Notes: generated by a model from the letters alone, not told the origin. DNA of 64,000 nt from Sphingobium terrigena (GCF_003591655.1 NZ_QVRA01000001.1:62001-126000), one strand, 5' to 3'. Counted from the stretch's first letter, positions 35,084-45,093 are shown. Program-made: numbers and translations.

Positions 35084-36085
35084 TCAGGCAGCACCGGTTC
35101 CAGCAGGCGGGAAAGCGTCGCGATTCATCGTATGTGGAAGCTCTGAATAGTTGATTCGCGACATTAGACCCGCGTCCTGCAAAATCTCGCTGAGGCCGTC
35201 CTCAAGGCGGATTGTAGGCTGCCATTGGAGAACATTTTTTGCGCGTGAGATGTCCAATCGGGCGAAGTCAGGATCGCTCACATCAGCCTCAACACTTATC
35301 TTGTTCAGTTCGCGTCCACTTAACGTCTCAACCATCGCGATCAACTGGTTGATCGATGTGCCATGACCTGTGGCGATATTGACGATCCCGGCACCCTTGG
35401 CGCGGACAGCTGCGGTGATGGCTCTTTGGACGTCAATCACATTGACATAATCTCTTTGCATCTCACCATTTCCCAAAACCGTGAACGCCGATCCGTTCTT
35501 AAGGGCGCTGATCATGGTGGGAATGACACCGAAACCGGGCTTTATGGTTTGCCCTTGGCCATAGGCATTAGATATCCGTAAGATCGACACGTCGAGACAG
35601 TTCTGCGCGGCGGACAGAAGAGACGTCTCGACGATCATTTTCTCGAGACCATATTCGGTTTGCGGATTGCAGGGCGACTGCTCGTTCAGGGACGTAAGGG
35701 CAGTATTGCCGTAAATGGCACCACCCGACGACAGATAAATATAATGTATGTGGCTACGATTGTTGAGCAGGCCATCAATTATTCGTAGATGCGGCCTGAT
35801 CCGTTTGTTGATATCCCGATGTTGAGTCGCGCGTGCACGACCTTGTGAGACAAGATCGATAATGACATCAGCTTGGCTTAACCATGAAAGATCAATATTC
35901 TCAAAATCTTCTACTATGTGGGGTTCAGGAAGGCCGGGAATATCTGGCGAACAGGATTTTTTTCTTTTTATCCAGTGAAGGTTAACGCCTTGATCCAGGA
36001 CAAGTTGGTTAAGAAGTTTAATTCCGATGAAGCCAGTCCCACCAAGGACTATGACGCTTTTTTTTGTACCCTCATCTCTCGGCAT
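35084..36085 (-). CDS. NAD-dependent nucleotide-sugar epimerase/dehydratase (333 aa)
   Basis: This extended SDR has VLGGTGFIGIKLLNQLVL at the N-terminus, SSGGAIYGNTALTS, the catalytic YGLEK (Tyr-x3-Lys), RISNAYGQGQTIKPGFGVIP and GNGEMQRDYVNVIDVQRA. The loop order resembles UDP-glucose 4-epimerase-like enzymes in O-antigen loci, but the exact sugar is not determinable. ATG 36085 is preferred over the frame opening at 36106. It stands at the right border of the patchwork region, beside an IS630 insertion. It may provide an extra sugar to the glycan. Confidence 0.82.
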   Translation of the reverse strand: MPRDEGTKKSVIVLGGTGFIGIKLLNQLVLDQGVNLHWIKRKKSCSPDIPGLPEPHIVEDFENIDLSWLSQADVIIDLVSQGRARATQHRDINKRIRPHLRIIDGLLNNRSHIHYIYLSSGGAIYGNTALTSLNEQSPCNPQTEYGLEKMIVETSLLSAAQNCLDVSILRISNAYGQGQTIKPGFGVIPTMISALKNGSAFTVLGNGEMQRDYVNVIDVQRAITAAVRAKGAGIVNIATGHGTSINQLIAMVETLSGRELNKISVEADVSDPDFARLDISRAKNVLQWQPTIRLEDGLSEILQDAGLMSRINYSELPHTMNRDAFPPAGTGAA

Positions 36086-36204
36086 TAAAAATCCCCAAAT
36101 CCGCACTTTTGGTTATGGCGATGGCGTAACTGCGGCAGATATTTTTCCACAACGCAATAGGCATCGCCCGGCCTCTAAAGAGACCCCCCCTCCCCATCAT
36201 CTCA

Positions 36205-37478
36205 TTATACCGCGCCTGTTTGTGCAACAAAGATTTTCTGGATCGGCACTCTTGCTGTATTTCTGGAAAATACAAAGTCGGTTTTGCCAAATTTTGCGGC
36301 GTGAGTCCATCCGACTGTACGGCTAGAGCATTTTTCTATCATTCTGGCTTATATCCGCATGATCTGAAGTAGTTGGCACATTCTATTGGCTGGACGATGC
36401 CGACGAGTTTCCCGATCAGATCCCAGAGGCTGCTGACGGTTCGCTCTTCGGCCTTTCGCAGCAATGCTGTGAGTTTGGGAAAGGCTTTCTCGATCGAATT
36501 GAAGTCCAGGCTGTAAGGCGGCAGGCACCGCAGTGTGCGCCCGCCGCTTCAATCAGTTCGCGCCCACAAGCGCGCTTGTGGGTCGATAAATTGTCCATGA
36601 TCACGACATCACCGGGCTTCAAATCGGGGATAAGGATCTGGCTCACACAGGCTTCGAACCAGCCACCGTTGATCGGGCGGTCGAGCACCATCGGCGCGAT
36701 CATGCCGCTCATGCGCAATCCAGCCACCAGCGTGGTGGTTTTGCGGTGGCCATGCGGAAAGCCCATGCGCAATCGCTCGCTCTTCGCGCAGCGGCCATGG
36801 CTGCGGGCCATGTTGGTGGCGGCCCAGGTTTCATCGATGAATAGGAGGCGTTCTGGCTCCAGATCGATCTGACCATCGAACCACTCACGACGTTGTTTCA
36901 GGACGTCTGGCCGGTCCTGCTCGATTGCATGAGCAGTCTTTTTTGCGCGTCATGCCACGGCGCACGAAAAAGCGGTGAATACCGGCAACCGAAACGGGCA
37001 GACCAATCCCAGCCAGGCCAGCGCGCAGTTCCTCCAGTGTGATGTCTTTGCGGCCCTCCCACAGGGCGAGAATATCCTGCCCTCGTCCTCGATCATGCAA
37101 GAGCGCATGCCCCCCCCCCTTGAGGCTTGAGGCTTGAGGCTGCAATGCGGTCGCCCGCCACTGCGCCTGCCACCGGATCGCCGTCAATGGCGCAACGCCA
37201 AACCGCGCCGCCGCCGAACGACTGCTCATGCCGCCATCAATCGCAGCCAGAAGCCGGACACGCAAATCCATAGACAAAGGCTGCCCCATCCATGCTGGCC
37301 TCTTCCACAAGCATGGATCCTGAATCAGAATATCATGCCCTTGGGAACCCTGGTCGATTCATGACAATCGAAATCCGCCCTAATACCGTCTTCACAGATA
37401 TCAAAAGGTAACTCGCGCGTATCGGGGTAGATCGGATGCTCCACCAGGACGTAAATAGATGCGCTCTTTCAATGCCAT
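36205..37478 (-). pseudogene. Unrecognised gene interrupted by the IS630 element and by a frameshift
   Basis: Two minus-strand coding-like pieces flank the IS. The right piece (about 37478 to 37331) starts ATGGCATTGAAAGAGCGC (MALKERIY). It loses frame in a TTT run and continues VLVEHPIYPDTRELPFDICE, then HESTRVPKGMI. The left piece (36338 to 36205) begins EKCSSRTVGWTHAAKFGKTD and ends VPIQKIFVAQTGAV, stop TAA 36207-36205. Removing 36339-37330 and one TA copy joins the two in frame: KGMI-EKCSS. The restored protein would be about 98 residues. I do not recognise the family. Removing the insertion and one T is needed for the full frame. Confidence 0.45.
36339..37330 (-). mobile_element. IS630-family insertion sequence with degenerate transposase, TA target duplication
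   Basis: The element is about 992 bp, flanked by TA at 36337-36338 and 37331-37332, the 2-bp duplication of IS630. The imperfect terminal repeats read TCATTCTGGCTTATATCC (left) and TTCTGATTCAGGATCC (right, inward). The transposase starts at ATG 37289 (MGQPLSMDLRVRLLAAIDGG) with the helix-turn-helix LTAIRWQAQWR. It shifts frame in the A6 run after RRGMTRKK, continues IDETWAATNMARSHG and VVIMDNLSTHKRA, loses a base after AAGAH, then ends DFNSIEKAF...CGYKPE with TGA inside the left repeat. DDE residues are recognisable in D-E-T-W, D-N-L-S and S-I-E-K. Two frameshifts suggest an inactive copy, though the A6 site could be a slippage site. Confidence 0.8.
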
Positions 37479-37900
37479 TCCGGCTGCGGAATCTCATTCT
37501 TGACAACACCGCCCCGTAAATCATTGAATAAAAATTATTTAGTAAAATAGCTGATTATGGTTCCAAACCGGCTGACTGAAGAGAGCAAAGAAAATTTTGA
37601 CGTGCGAAAATTTTCTCGCGATGAACGTCTGATATATTGATACAATATTTTCACGGGGCGTTTTCAATCGCTCCGCAAAGCTTCCTATGGTGCGCGATTC
37701 ACGCTCGGGGCATACCAAAAAATCCCTAGCTTATGCTTAATAGGTCGGTAGAGTTTGATCAATTTATAATATATTATAAATAATTTATGTAATATTATTA
37801 TTAAAATTTGTTAATTATTAATTTATACTTTATATTCACGATAAATTTCTAAGAAATTACTATATAAAAATCAAGTAATCAATTTACATAAGAGGAAATA
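37479..37900. other. AT-rich intergenic region
   Basis: The stretch from about 37530 is strongly AT-rich, with runs such as TAATATTATTATTAAAATTTG at 37790-37812 (a poor site for genes but typical of promoter or transferred DNA). I see no gene. It presumably drives the WcbI-like gene at 37901. Its composition matches that gene and not the GC-rich chromosome, so both probably arrived together. Confidence 0.55.
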
Positions 37901-38902
37901 TTGAACATTCTATTCTATGGCGGATGCCACGCATATGTGTTAAAAAACACGTTTGAATCCTTTTCTTTGGGAGATCATAATTTTGATTGCCTAATTAACT
38001 TTGATCTTATAAGAAAAAATAAGCCTTTCCCTTGGGCAAAGGCGCGAAAATATGATGCAATTGTTTTTTCTCCTATCCAGCACGCCGATTACAGAACAGA
38101 GTTGCTCAAAGAATTTTGCGAAAAACATGGTATCAAGTATATCTCTTATCCTTGGATGCAGTGGAATGGATATTTTCCTGAAGCAAAAAAGGGAGAATTT
38201 CTAGGTGGTGTTTCATGGATGTATCCTGTTCTCTATGATAAGAAGAAAAATAACTTTAAAAATAAATATTTTATAGAAAACTTACGCCATTCTGATAAAC
38301 TAATTCAAGATTTTGAAATAAAGCATGAAGTTGATATACGAATTTCGAATTTTATAGAAAATAATTTTAGAAATAAAAGATTATTCCTTACACCAGATCA
38401 CCCTACTGCGTTCATGTACAGATATCTTGTCAATGAAGTCGCGGATAAGCTTTCTATAAATATGGACATGTCATACTGGTTGTCAGCTTATGAGCCGCAG
38501 GGAGGTATAAAACTACCAATCAGACCTGGTGTTGCCGAAGCCTTGGATCTAGATTTTGTAGATGCGGATTTTGAAAACTGTACAGCCTTTGGAGATTTGA
38601 CCATGCCATGGTCAGCATATCTTCAATTGTATGATATGAAGGACGGAGTAATTCTCGAAGCTAAATCAACGACGATTATCAAGGATCGTGCTGTAACAAG
38701 GACTGAATTGGCATCAACAGAGTTTACAGTTGTAAGCCCAGGTGACATAATAATTTTCAGCACCGATGGTATGCCGTCGATTGATGGTCATGTTTTTGGA
38801 AAATCTCTTCTGGCTAAAAGATCAAAATATGCAAAATTCTCAAATTACAAGGGATATTTATTCATAAATCATTGGATAGAGAAAAAGATAGGTCTCATTT
38901 AA
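37901..38902 (+). CDS. WcbI-like polysaccharide biosynthesis protein (333 aa), GC-poor
   Basis: The start is TTG 37901 after a strong AAGAGGAAATA ribosome site. The N-terminus MNILFYGGCHAYVLKNTFES resembles the WcbI (PF18588) opening, where a G-x-C-x loop initiates an SGNH-like fold. The middle, with YISYPWMQWNGYFPE and RLFLTPDHPTAFMYRYLV, also fits WcbI capsule-modifying proteins, which are proposed acyl or acetyltransferases. The C-terminal part is beta-rich and unfamiliar. The gene is much lower in GC than the region and uses AT-ending codons, a sign of recent transfer. It is isolated between two insertion elements. The family call is moderate; the function is inference. Confidence 0.5.
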   Translation: MNILFYGGCHAYVLKNTFESFSLGDHNFDCLINFDLIRKNKPFPWAKARKYDAIVFSPIQHADYRTELLKEFCEKHGIKYISYPWMQWNGYFPEAKKGEFLGGVSWMYPVLYDKKKNNFKNKYFIENLRHSDKLIQDFEIKHEVDIRISNFIENNFRNKRLFLTPDHPTAFMYRYLVNEVADKLSINMDMSYWLSAYEPQGGIKLPIRPGVAEALDLDFVDADFENCTAFGDLTMPWSAYLQLYDMKDGVILEAKSTTIIKDRAVTRTELASTEFTVVSPGDIIIFSTDGMPSIDGHVFGKSLLAKRSKYAKFSNYKGYLFINHWIEKKIGLI

Positions 38903-39147
38903 TTGTGTCAAGTCTGAGACATTATGTAGTAATGGTAGGAGTTTGCAGTTCAACATCATCGCGAACACTTCCGCATATGTAGGCATAGTCTATGTGCGAA
39001 CAAACCTTCTTCCTTGCCCTTGCCTGTTTTATCGAGGCTATCCGGGGCAAATTAAGGTGGTGCAGAATATCTGGACGGGATTGACCCATCTCGACCTTAG
39101 ACGCTGTGTCAGGACGCATACGTAATGGTGGACGATCGAGTTTCGAT
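38903..39147. other. No gene seen; boundary between GC-poor insert and IS5 remnant
   Basis: The composition changes from AT-rich to ordinary GC near 38990. Short frames on both strands are open, but none carries a recognisable motif or ribosome site. The left end of the IS5-type element should lie here, but I could not find an inverted copy of its right end (GAGCCTGTCTTGAATC). Confidence 0.4.
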
Positions 39148-39655
39148 ATGATTCCGAGGGGTTGCGACACCAACCTTGGAAATCATCATGTGGAACCCGA
39201 CCGCCGTGCGCATCATAGCCGTGCGCAGCTACGGTATGAAAGTGATCTTACTGACACGGAATGGCGTTTGATTGAGCCATATCTGCCTGTGCCTTGCCAT
39301 TGCGGTCGCCGACGCCGCTGGCCGATGCGGGAGATCATGGAAGCCATATTCTCCCTTCTACGGGCAGGCTGCCCTTGGCGACTTTTGCCCGACAGCGCCT
39401 ACAATGGCGATCGCGTCCGTGACGCCACCTCCATCGCGATCGAAATTGTCCGCAAATTCGCCGATCAGACCGGGTTCGTCGTTCATCCCAGACGATGGGT
39501 GGTCGAACGCACTTTCGCATGGCTCAACCAAAATCGCCGCTTGGCCAAGGACTTCGAGCGAACAATCAAATCCGCAACTGCTCTTCTCTATGCTGCCGCA
39601 GCCAGCGTTCGCATCAGGCGCATCGCTCGTTACGCTTGAGATTCAAGACAGGCTC
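39148..39655 (+). mobile_element. IS5-family (IS427-like) transposase remnant with internal deletion
   Basis: The open frame starts like an IS5 transposase: [20 protein letters not shown], then [20 protein letters not shown]. It then jumps from LLPDS straight to [11 protein letters not shown]..., a block that normally lies about 130 residues further on, and ends with the conserved [20 protein letters not shown] and IARYA. About half of the catalytic core, including the first two acidic DDE residues, is missing. The right end has the inverted-repeat-like GACAGGCTCTGAGAG at 39647-39661. The copy cannot be active. It cut into the TonB receptor gene on its right. Confidence 0.72.
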
Positions 39656-40612
39656 TGAGAGGGATTGATCGTCGGCTGGCCATTGGGCGCGATAATCCCG
39701 CGGCTTGGCGCGACAAAGCGGTTATAGTTTACCAGAAACGGGATACCGGTGACCTCTGGCGCATTCCCAACGGCGACCAGCTTATTGGGGGCAGAATGCG
39801 CGCGCGCGCGCACGGGTATAGTCGCCACCAATGTCTATAGTGACCGCGTCGTTTGGCTGGAAACGCAGTTTTGCGCGGATCATGTCCGCATTGCGATCTC
39901 CCTGGTCAGTGCCGTCGATCAACCTCGTGACATAGCCGTCCCGGTTAATGGTTGCCGCCGACAATCGGATGGCGAGCTTGTCCTGGATCAGCGGCACGTT
40001 GATCGCGCCCTTTACGTCGATGCGATTGAAACGTCCAGTGGTCCCTTCGATCCGGCCACTGACATCGTCAAGATCGGGATTGGCAGTGCTAATCAGCATC
40101 CCGCCGCCAATAGTGTTTTTGCCGAACAAAGTTCCCTGCGGCCCGCGCAGAACCTGCACACTCGACAGATCAACAGCATCGAGGATGTCGCCTATCGATC
40201 GCGCATAATAGACATCATCGACATAGATGCCCACGCCCGGATCGGAAAAGATCGCAAAGTCGTTCTGGCCCACGCCGCGAATGAATACAGTCGCGTTATA
40301 ATTGCCACCCGACAACGCCGCAGCACCGTCGAACCGGATATTCGGCGTGTATTTTGCAACCTGGTCGAGCGTATCGATCGACCGCTTCTGCAGGGCGGCT
40401 TCCCCGAAGGCGGTCACCGCAACCGGGATATCCTGCAGATTTTCCGCGGTGCGCCGGGCAGTGACAATGATTTCTTCGTCACTCACCCCGACCGGCGCAG
40501 TCGCCTCCAGCCCCATTCCGGTGGAGTCAGAGGCGCTGCTTTGCGCGATTGCCTGAAACTGCCAGGCCGTCGTCGTCAGTAGAGCCACGAGCGTCACAGT
40601 CTTGCTTGTCAT
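39656..40612 (-). pseudogene. TonB-dependent receptor, N-terminal third only, with frameshift in (GC)7
   Basis: ATG 40612 with GGGAGAA before it starts a signal peptide (TVTLVALLTTTAWQFQAIAQ). A TonB box-like EEIIVTARR follows, then the plug domain: DIPVAVTAFGEAALQKRSID, FIRGVGQNDFAIFSDPGVGI, LRGPQGTLFGKNTIGGGMLI. After about 260 residues the frame is lost in a GC repeat (39798-39811). The next frame continues SAPNKLVAVGNAPEV to the IS5 remnant, where it stops. About 500 residues of barrel are missing. Full receptors of this class import siderophores, vitamins or sugars; the ligand cannot be told. Confidence 0.82.
39798..39811. repeat. (GC)7 dinucleotide repeat inside the broken TonB receptor gene
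   Basis: The tract of seven GC units lies in a coding region. In the present length the receptor frame ends soon after (AFCPQ stop); a 2-nt or 4-nt change would restore the next frame for another 50 codons. Such repeats can slip during replication. Since the gene is also truncated downstream, slippage is probably of no consequence here. Confidence 0.6.
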
Positions 40613-40922
40613 TTCTCCCTCTCCCGTTGCGTGATGACAGGCGCTTTGGCGCGCTCTTCTTGTCTGGGGTGTTGGACTTGGCGGTGATTTCATCGACGAT
40701 CGCAAAAAACGAAGCTTCCGCCTCTTTACCCATCCACCCGAAAATCTTGTCGTGCAGCTCGATCTCGACCTGAAGCGCTGCACGGAATGCCTCTTCGCCC
40801 TCGGGGGTCAGGAACAAGGCGTTCGTCCGTCGGTCGGGGCCGGGTCTCCGCTCTACAAATGCGTGGATTTCAAACTTGTCGGAGCGCCACAGGCGCTCGA
40901 CGACAACATTATCGCGCCACGC
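40527..40922 (-). pseudogene. MarR-family regulator remnant (C-terminal half)
   Basis: The minus-strand frame begins without a start (a stop lies at 40925-40923). It reads FEIHAFVERRPGPDRRTNAL, then FLTPEGEEAFRAALQVEIEL and EASFFAIVDEITAK. The VERRPGPDRRTNALFLTPEGE stretch is the wing of a MarR winged-helix protein; the N-terminal dimerisation and recognition helices are missing. The frame extends past the start of the TonB receptor, so its tail is probably not genuine. In intact form such a regulator may have controlled the adjacent receptor. Confidence 0.6.
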
Positions 40923-41111
40923 TCACCCGCCATCCATGCTTGTGGCGATCTTTTCCCCGAGCAGAACACCAGTGAGCCGTGTCCTTCCATATGCAAATAC
41001 TATGCGCTTGGGATATCCTCCGTCTCGAATTCCAACGACGCCCTGCAATATCTAGGCGACTGCAGATGACTCATGCGGCTTCCTTCGCGCGAGCACTGTG
41101 GGAGACAACCC

Positions 41112-41195
41112 ATGCAGGACATCCTCTGGATCGGCCTCATCCTCGCTCTGCTCGGCGCTAGCCTTGGCTATGTCGCCCTGTGCGACAACGCGTGA
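41112..41195 (+). CDS. 27-aa single-helix membrane peptide upstream of kdpF
   Basis: ATG 41112 follows GGGAGACAACCC. The peptide MQDILWIGLILALLGASLGY continues VALCDNA: one transmembrane helix with a short Cys-Asp tail. It begins 97 nt before kdpF and its stop is 13 nt from the kdpF start, in the same transcript by layout. I recall similar tiny frames ending in a C-D pair upstream of kdpF in other bacteria, but cannot confirm. It is easily skipped by gene finders. A role as an accessory Kdp peptide is inference. Confidence 0.5.
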   Translation: MQDILWIGLILALLGASLGYVALCDNA

Positions 41196-41208
41196 GGGTG
41201 GCCCGACA

Positions 41209-41298
41209 ATGACCCTTGATCTCTGGCTCGCGGCGATCACCGCCCTTGGCCTCCTTCTTTATCTGGTCGCCGTACTTGTGCGGCCCGAACGCTTCTAG
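41209..41298 (+). CDS. kdpF: Potassium-transporting ATPase subunit KdpF (29 aa)
   Basis: MTLDLWLAAITALGLLLYLV followed by AVLVRPERF is a textbook KdpF: one hydrophobic helix ending in R-P-E-R/K-F. It stabilises the KdpFABC complex in the cytoplasmic membrane. It lies 10 nt after the 27-aa peptide (stop codon included in that gene) and 15 nt before kdpA. Confidence 0.93.
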   Translation: MTLDLWLAAITALGLLLYLVAVLVRPERF

Positions 41299-41313
41299 AC
41301 AAAGGAAGCTCTC

Positions 41314-43017
41314 ATGACTTTCCAGGGATGGCTGCTGATCGCGGCCTTTGTGGGCATTTTGCTGGCGCTGACCAAGCCGGTCGGCCTTTGGCTGTTCGCT
41401 CTGTATGAGGGACGCCCCACACCGCTTCATGCCATACTCGGCCCGGTCGAGCGTGGGTTTTACAAATTGTCGGCCATCGATCCGAACGAGGATCAGAGCT
41501 GGCGGCGCTACGCCGTCCATATGCTGATCTTCAATGCCGCGCTGCTGCTGCTGACCTACGCCATATTGCGGTTGCAGGCAGGGCTTCCGCTCAATCCGCT
41601 GGGATATGCCGGGCTGAGCGAACATCTCTCGTTCAACACCGCGGTCAGCTTCACCACCAACACCAACTGGCAAAGCTATGGCGGCGAATCGACCATGTCG
41701 AACCTCAGCCAGATGCTTGGCCTGACCATCCATAATTTCCTGTCGGCCGCGACCGGCATCGCGCTCGCCTTTGCCTTTTTTCGCGGATTCGCGCGGCGCA
41801 GCGCGGCGGGTATTGGCAATTTCTGGGCCGATGTGACGCGGGTGACGCTCTATCTGTTGCTGCCGATCTGCATCGTTTATGCGCTGTTCCTGATTGCCAG
41901 CGGCGTGCCGCAGACATTGGCCGGTTCGGTCGATGTGACGACCCTGGAAGGCGTGAAGCAGACACTTGCGCTTGGCCCGGTCGCCAGCCAGGAAGCGATC
42001 AAGATGCTCGGCACCAATGGTGGCGGCTTCTTCAACGCAAATTCGGCCCACCCGTTCGAGAACCCGACCGCGCTCACCAATTTCGTGCAGATGGTGTCGA
42101 TCTTCCTGATCGGCTTCGGCCTGACCTGGACCTTCGGCAAGGCGGTCGGCAACACGCGCCAGGGTTGGGCAATCCTCGCCGCGATGCTCACCATCTTCCT
42201 GATCGGCGTGACGGTGGTCTATACGCAGGAGGCGGCCGGTAATCCGATCCTGCACGGCCTGGGTGTTTCCGGCGGCAATATGGAGGGCAAGGAGGTCCGC
42301 TTCGGCATCGCCGCTTCGGCACTCTTCTCCGTCGTCACCACGGCGGCGAGCTGCGGTGCGGTCAATGCGATGCATGACAGTTTCACAGCGCTGGGCGGCA
42401 TGATTCCGCTGTTCAACATCCAGCTGGGCGAAGTCGTCGTCGGTGGCGTCGGTGCCGGTATCTACGGCTTCCTGCTGTTCGCCATCCTGGCCGTGTTCGT
42501 CGCTGGCCTGATGGTTGGCCGGACGCCGGAATATGTCGGCAAGAAGATTGAGAGCCGCGAAGTGAAGCTGGCGGTGCTGGCCATTGCCGTTCTGCCGCTC
42601 ATCATTCTTGGCTTCACCGCTATCGCCTCGGTCATGGATGCCGGACTCGCCGGACCACTCAACAAAGGGCCACACGGCTTTTCGGAGATACTCTACGCCT
42701 TTACCAGCGCAGTCGGGAATAACGGGTCGGCTTTTGCGGGTCTTACCGCCAACACGCCCTTCTATAATGGGCTGCTGGGCATCGCGATGTGGCTCGGGCG
42801 TTTCTTCGTGATCATTCCGATGCTGGCGATCGCAGGCAGCCTTGCCGCGAAAAAATATACACCGGCGACAGCGGGCAGCTTCCCGACCACCGGACCGCTC
42901 TGGACCGGCCTCCTGATCGGCATCGTGCTGATTGTGGGCGGCCTCACTTTCCTACCCAGCCTCGCGCTTGGTCCCATTGCCGATCATCTTGCGATGATCC
43001 GCGGCCAGCTTTTCTGA
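41314..43017 (+). CDS. kdpA: Potassium-transporting ATPase subunit KdpA (567 aa)
   Basis: This is the K+-selective subunit of the KdpFABC pump, with four pore loops related to Trk/Ktr channels. Recognisable loops are [60 protein letters not shown] and [20 protein letters not shown], each with a filter glycine. About ten membrane helices are seen and the length is normal (557-570). It is transcribed with kdpF and kdpB, 13 nt before the latter. Confidence 0.97.
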   Translation: MTFQGWLLIAAFVGILLALTKPVGLWLFALYEGRPTPLHAILGPVERGFYKLSAIDPNEDQSWRRYAVHMLIFNAALLLLTYAILRLQAGLPLNPLGYAGLSEHLSFNTAVSFTTNTNWQSYGGESTMSNLSQMLGLTIHNFLSAATGIALAFAFFRGFARRSAAGIGNFWADVTRVTLYLLLPICIVYALFLIASGVPQTLAGSVDVTTLEGVKQTLALGPVASQEAIKMLGTNGGGFFNANSAHPFENPTALTNFVQMVSIFLIGFGLTWTFGKAVGNTRQGWAILAAMLTIFLIGVTVVYTQEAAGNPILHGLGVSGGNMEGKEVRFGIAASALFSVVTTAASCGAVNAMHDSFTALGGMIPLFNIQLGEVVVGGVGAGIYGFLLFAILAVFVAGLMVGRTPEYVGKKIESREVKLAVLAIAVLPLIILGFTAIASVMDAGLAGPLNKGPHGFSEILYAFTSAVGNNGSAFAGLTANTPFYNGLLGIAMWLGRFFVIIPMLAIAGSLAAKKYTPATAGSFPTTGPLWTGLLIGIVLIVGGLTFLPSLALGPIADHLAMIRGQLF

Positions 43018-43030
43018 TCGGAGCATAAAG

Positions 43031-45067
43031 ATGGCACGCACAGCGTCCAAATCGCTCTTCACCGCAGACCTGATCGTTCCGGCGATCGGCGATGCATTCC
43101 GCAAGCTCAACCCTAAAAAACTGATCCGCAATCCGGTGATGTTCACGACCGCGGCGGTGGCTGTTCTTCTGACCGTCCTTTTGGCTGTCGGGCAGGACGG
43201 ACTGACGGTCGGCTTCAAACTGCAACTGGTCATCTGGCTGTGGCTGACAGTGTTGTTCGGCACCTTTGCCGAAGCCATCGCAGAGGGGCGTGGCAAGGCG
43301 CAGGCCGTGTCACTGCGCGCGACCAAAGCCGACCTGACCGCCAAGCGCCTGAAAGGCGACGGCCGCGAGAGCGAAAATGTGCCGGCGAGCGCGCTCCGTA
43401 TGGGCGACATCGTCCTGGTGGAGACAGGCGACCTGATCCCTGCCGATGGCGAGGTCGTGTCAGGCGTCGCGTCCGTCAACGAAGCGGCCATTACCGGCGA
43501 AAGCGCGCCTGTCATCCGCGAAGCTGGTGGCGACCGGTCGGCGGTCACGGCAGGCACGCGCGTCATTTCGGACGAGATTCGCGTCCGCGTCACCGTGAAC
43601 CCCGGCCAGGGTTTCCTTGATCGGATGATCGCCCTGGTCGAAGGGGCCGAGCGGCAGAAAACCCCCAATGAGATTGCTCTCACCATCCTGCTGGTGGGCC
43701 TGACCATCATCTTCCTGATCGCGGTGGGCACCATTCCCGGCTTTGCAAGCTATGCTGGCGGGTCGATTCCCGTCGCGATCCTGGCCGCATTGCTGATCAC
43801 CCTCATTCCGACAACGATCGCGGCGCTCCTGTCCGCGATCGGCATCGCCGGCATGGACCGGCTCGTGCGCTTCAACGTGCTTGCCAAATCCGGCCGTGCC
43901 GTCGAGGCTGCTGGCGACATTGACGTGCTGCTGCTCGACAAGACCGGCACCATCACGGTCGGCGATCGGCAGGCGACCGAGTTCCGCCCGGTCGGCGGGG
44001 CAAGCCAGGCTGCGCTCGCTGAGGTCGCCCTGCTCGCCAGCCTGGCCGACGAGACGCCGGAAGGCCGCTCCATCGCCCTGCTCGCCCGTGACAAATGCGG
44101 CCAATCGGCGCAGGCTTTGCCCGACGGCGCGGAGGTGATCCCGTTTACGGCACAGACGCGGATATCCGGTGTGAAGGTCGGCGGCAGCGTGATCCAGAAG
44201 GGGGCGGTCGATTCCATCCTTCGCGCCAATCCCGGCCTGGACAAGAAACCGGCCACGCAGGAACTGCGCCGCATCACCGACGAGATTGCACGCGCGGGCG
44301 GCACACCGCTGGCGGTTGCCAAGGACGGCAAGCTGCTGGGCGCGATATTCCTGAAGGACATCGTCAAGGCGGGCATCCGCGAACGGTTCGGCGAACTGCG
44401 CGTCATGGGCATCCGCACGGTCATGATCACCGGCGACAATCCCCTGACCGCCGCGTCGATCGCCGCCGAAGCTGGCGTCGATGATTTTCTTGCCCAGGCG
44501 ACGCCGGAGGACAAGCTGGCGCTGATCCGCAAGGAACAGGAGGGCGGACGCCTGGTCGCCATGTGCGGCGACGGCACCAATGATGCGCCAGCGCTCGCCC
44601 AGGCGGATGTCGGCGTCGCGATGAATACCGGCACCCAGGCAGCGCGGGAAGCGGGCAATATGGTCGATCTGGACAGTGATCCGACCAAGCTCATCGAGAT
44701 AGTGGGGCTTGGCAAGCAGCTGCTGATGACCCGCGGCGCGCTCACCACCTTCTCGGTCGCCAATGATGTCGCCAAATATTTCGCGATCATTCCGGCCATG
44801 TTCGTGGTGCTTTATCCGGGCCTGGGCATTCTCAACGTCATGAAGCTTGCGACACCGCAGAGCGCGATTCTGTCGGCGATCATCTTCAATGCGCTGATCA
44901 TTCCGCTGCTCGTGCCGCTGGCGTTGAAGGGTGTGACCTACCGCCCCATCGGCGCGGGACCGCTGCTGGCGCGCAATCTCGCCATCTACGGGCTTGGTGG
45001 CCTCCTGTCGCCGTTCGTCGGCATCAAACTCATCGACCTGGCCGTCAGCGGCCTTGGCCTCGCCTGA
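43031..45067 (+). CDS. kdpB: Potassium-transporting ATPase ATP-binding subunit KdpB (678 aa)
   Basis: This P-type ATPase has the actuator motif [10 protein letters not shown], the phosphorylation site [15 protein letters not shown] (Asp), the nucleotide-domain [15 protein letters not shown], and the hinge [20 protein letters not shown]. Size and domain order (four N-terminal helices, A, P, N domains, C-terminal helices) are standard. It couples ATP hydrolysis to K+ passage through KdpA. kdpC begins 26 nt after its stop. Confidence 0.97.
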   Translation: MARTASKSLFTADLIVPAIGDAFRKLNPKKLIRNPVMFTTAAVAVLLTVLLAVGQDGLTVGFKLQLVIWLWLTVLFGTFAEAIAEGRGKAQAVSLRATKADLTAKRLKGDGRESENVPASALRMGDIVLVETGDLIPADGEVVSGVASVNEAAITGESAPVIREAGGDRSAVTAGTRVISDEIRVRVTVNPGQGFLDRMIALVEGAERQKTPNEIALTILLVGLTIIFLIAVGTIPGFASYAGGSIPVAILAALLITLIPTTIAALLSAIGIAGMDRLVRFNVLAKSGRAVEAAGDIDVLLLDKTGTITVGDRQATEFRPVGGASQAALAEVALLASLADETPEGRSIALLARDKCGQSAQALPDGAEVIPFTAQTRISGVKVGGSVIQKGAVDSILRANPGLDKKPATQELRRITDEIARAGGTPLAVAKDGKLLGAIFLKDIVKAGIRERFGELRVMGIRTVMITGDNPLTAASIAAEAGVDDFLAQATPEDKLALIRKEQEGGRLVAMCGDGTNDAPALAQADVGVAMNTGTQAAREAGNMVDLDSDPTKLIEIVGLGKQLLMTRGALTTFSVANDVAKYFAIIPAMFVVLYPGLGILNVMKLATPQSAILSAIIFNALIIPLLVPLALKGVTYRPIGAGPLLARNLAIYGLGGLLSPFVGIKLIDLAVSGLGLA

Positions 45068-45093
45068 CATCATCGGGCCTGAAGGAAAGCATC

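Noticed and set aside
38922..39173. Minus-strand frame of 83 codons between the WcbI-like gene and the IS5 remnant
   Set aside because: Crosses the composition boundary and has no ribosome site or motif; the plus-strand frame there is equally open.
39798..39811. (GC)7 as a phase-variation switch
   Set aside because: The receptor lacks most of its barrel downstream because of the IS5 remnant, so switching could not restore function.
41158..42675. Minus-strand open frame of 505 codons opposite kdpA
   Set aside because: His/Arg/Gln-rich antisense of a certain gene, no motif.
43460..45073. Minus-strand open frame of 537 codons opposite kdpB
   Set aside because: Antisense to KdpB with all P-type motifs intact on the plus strand.
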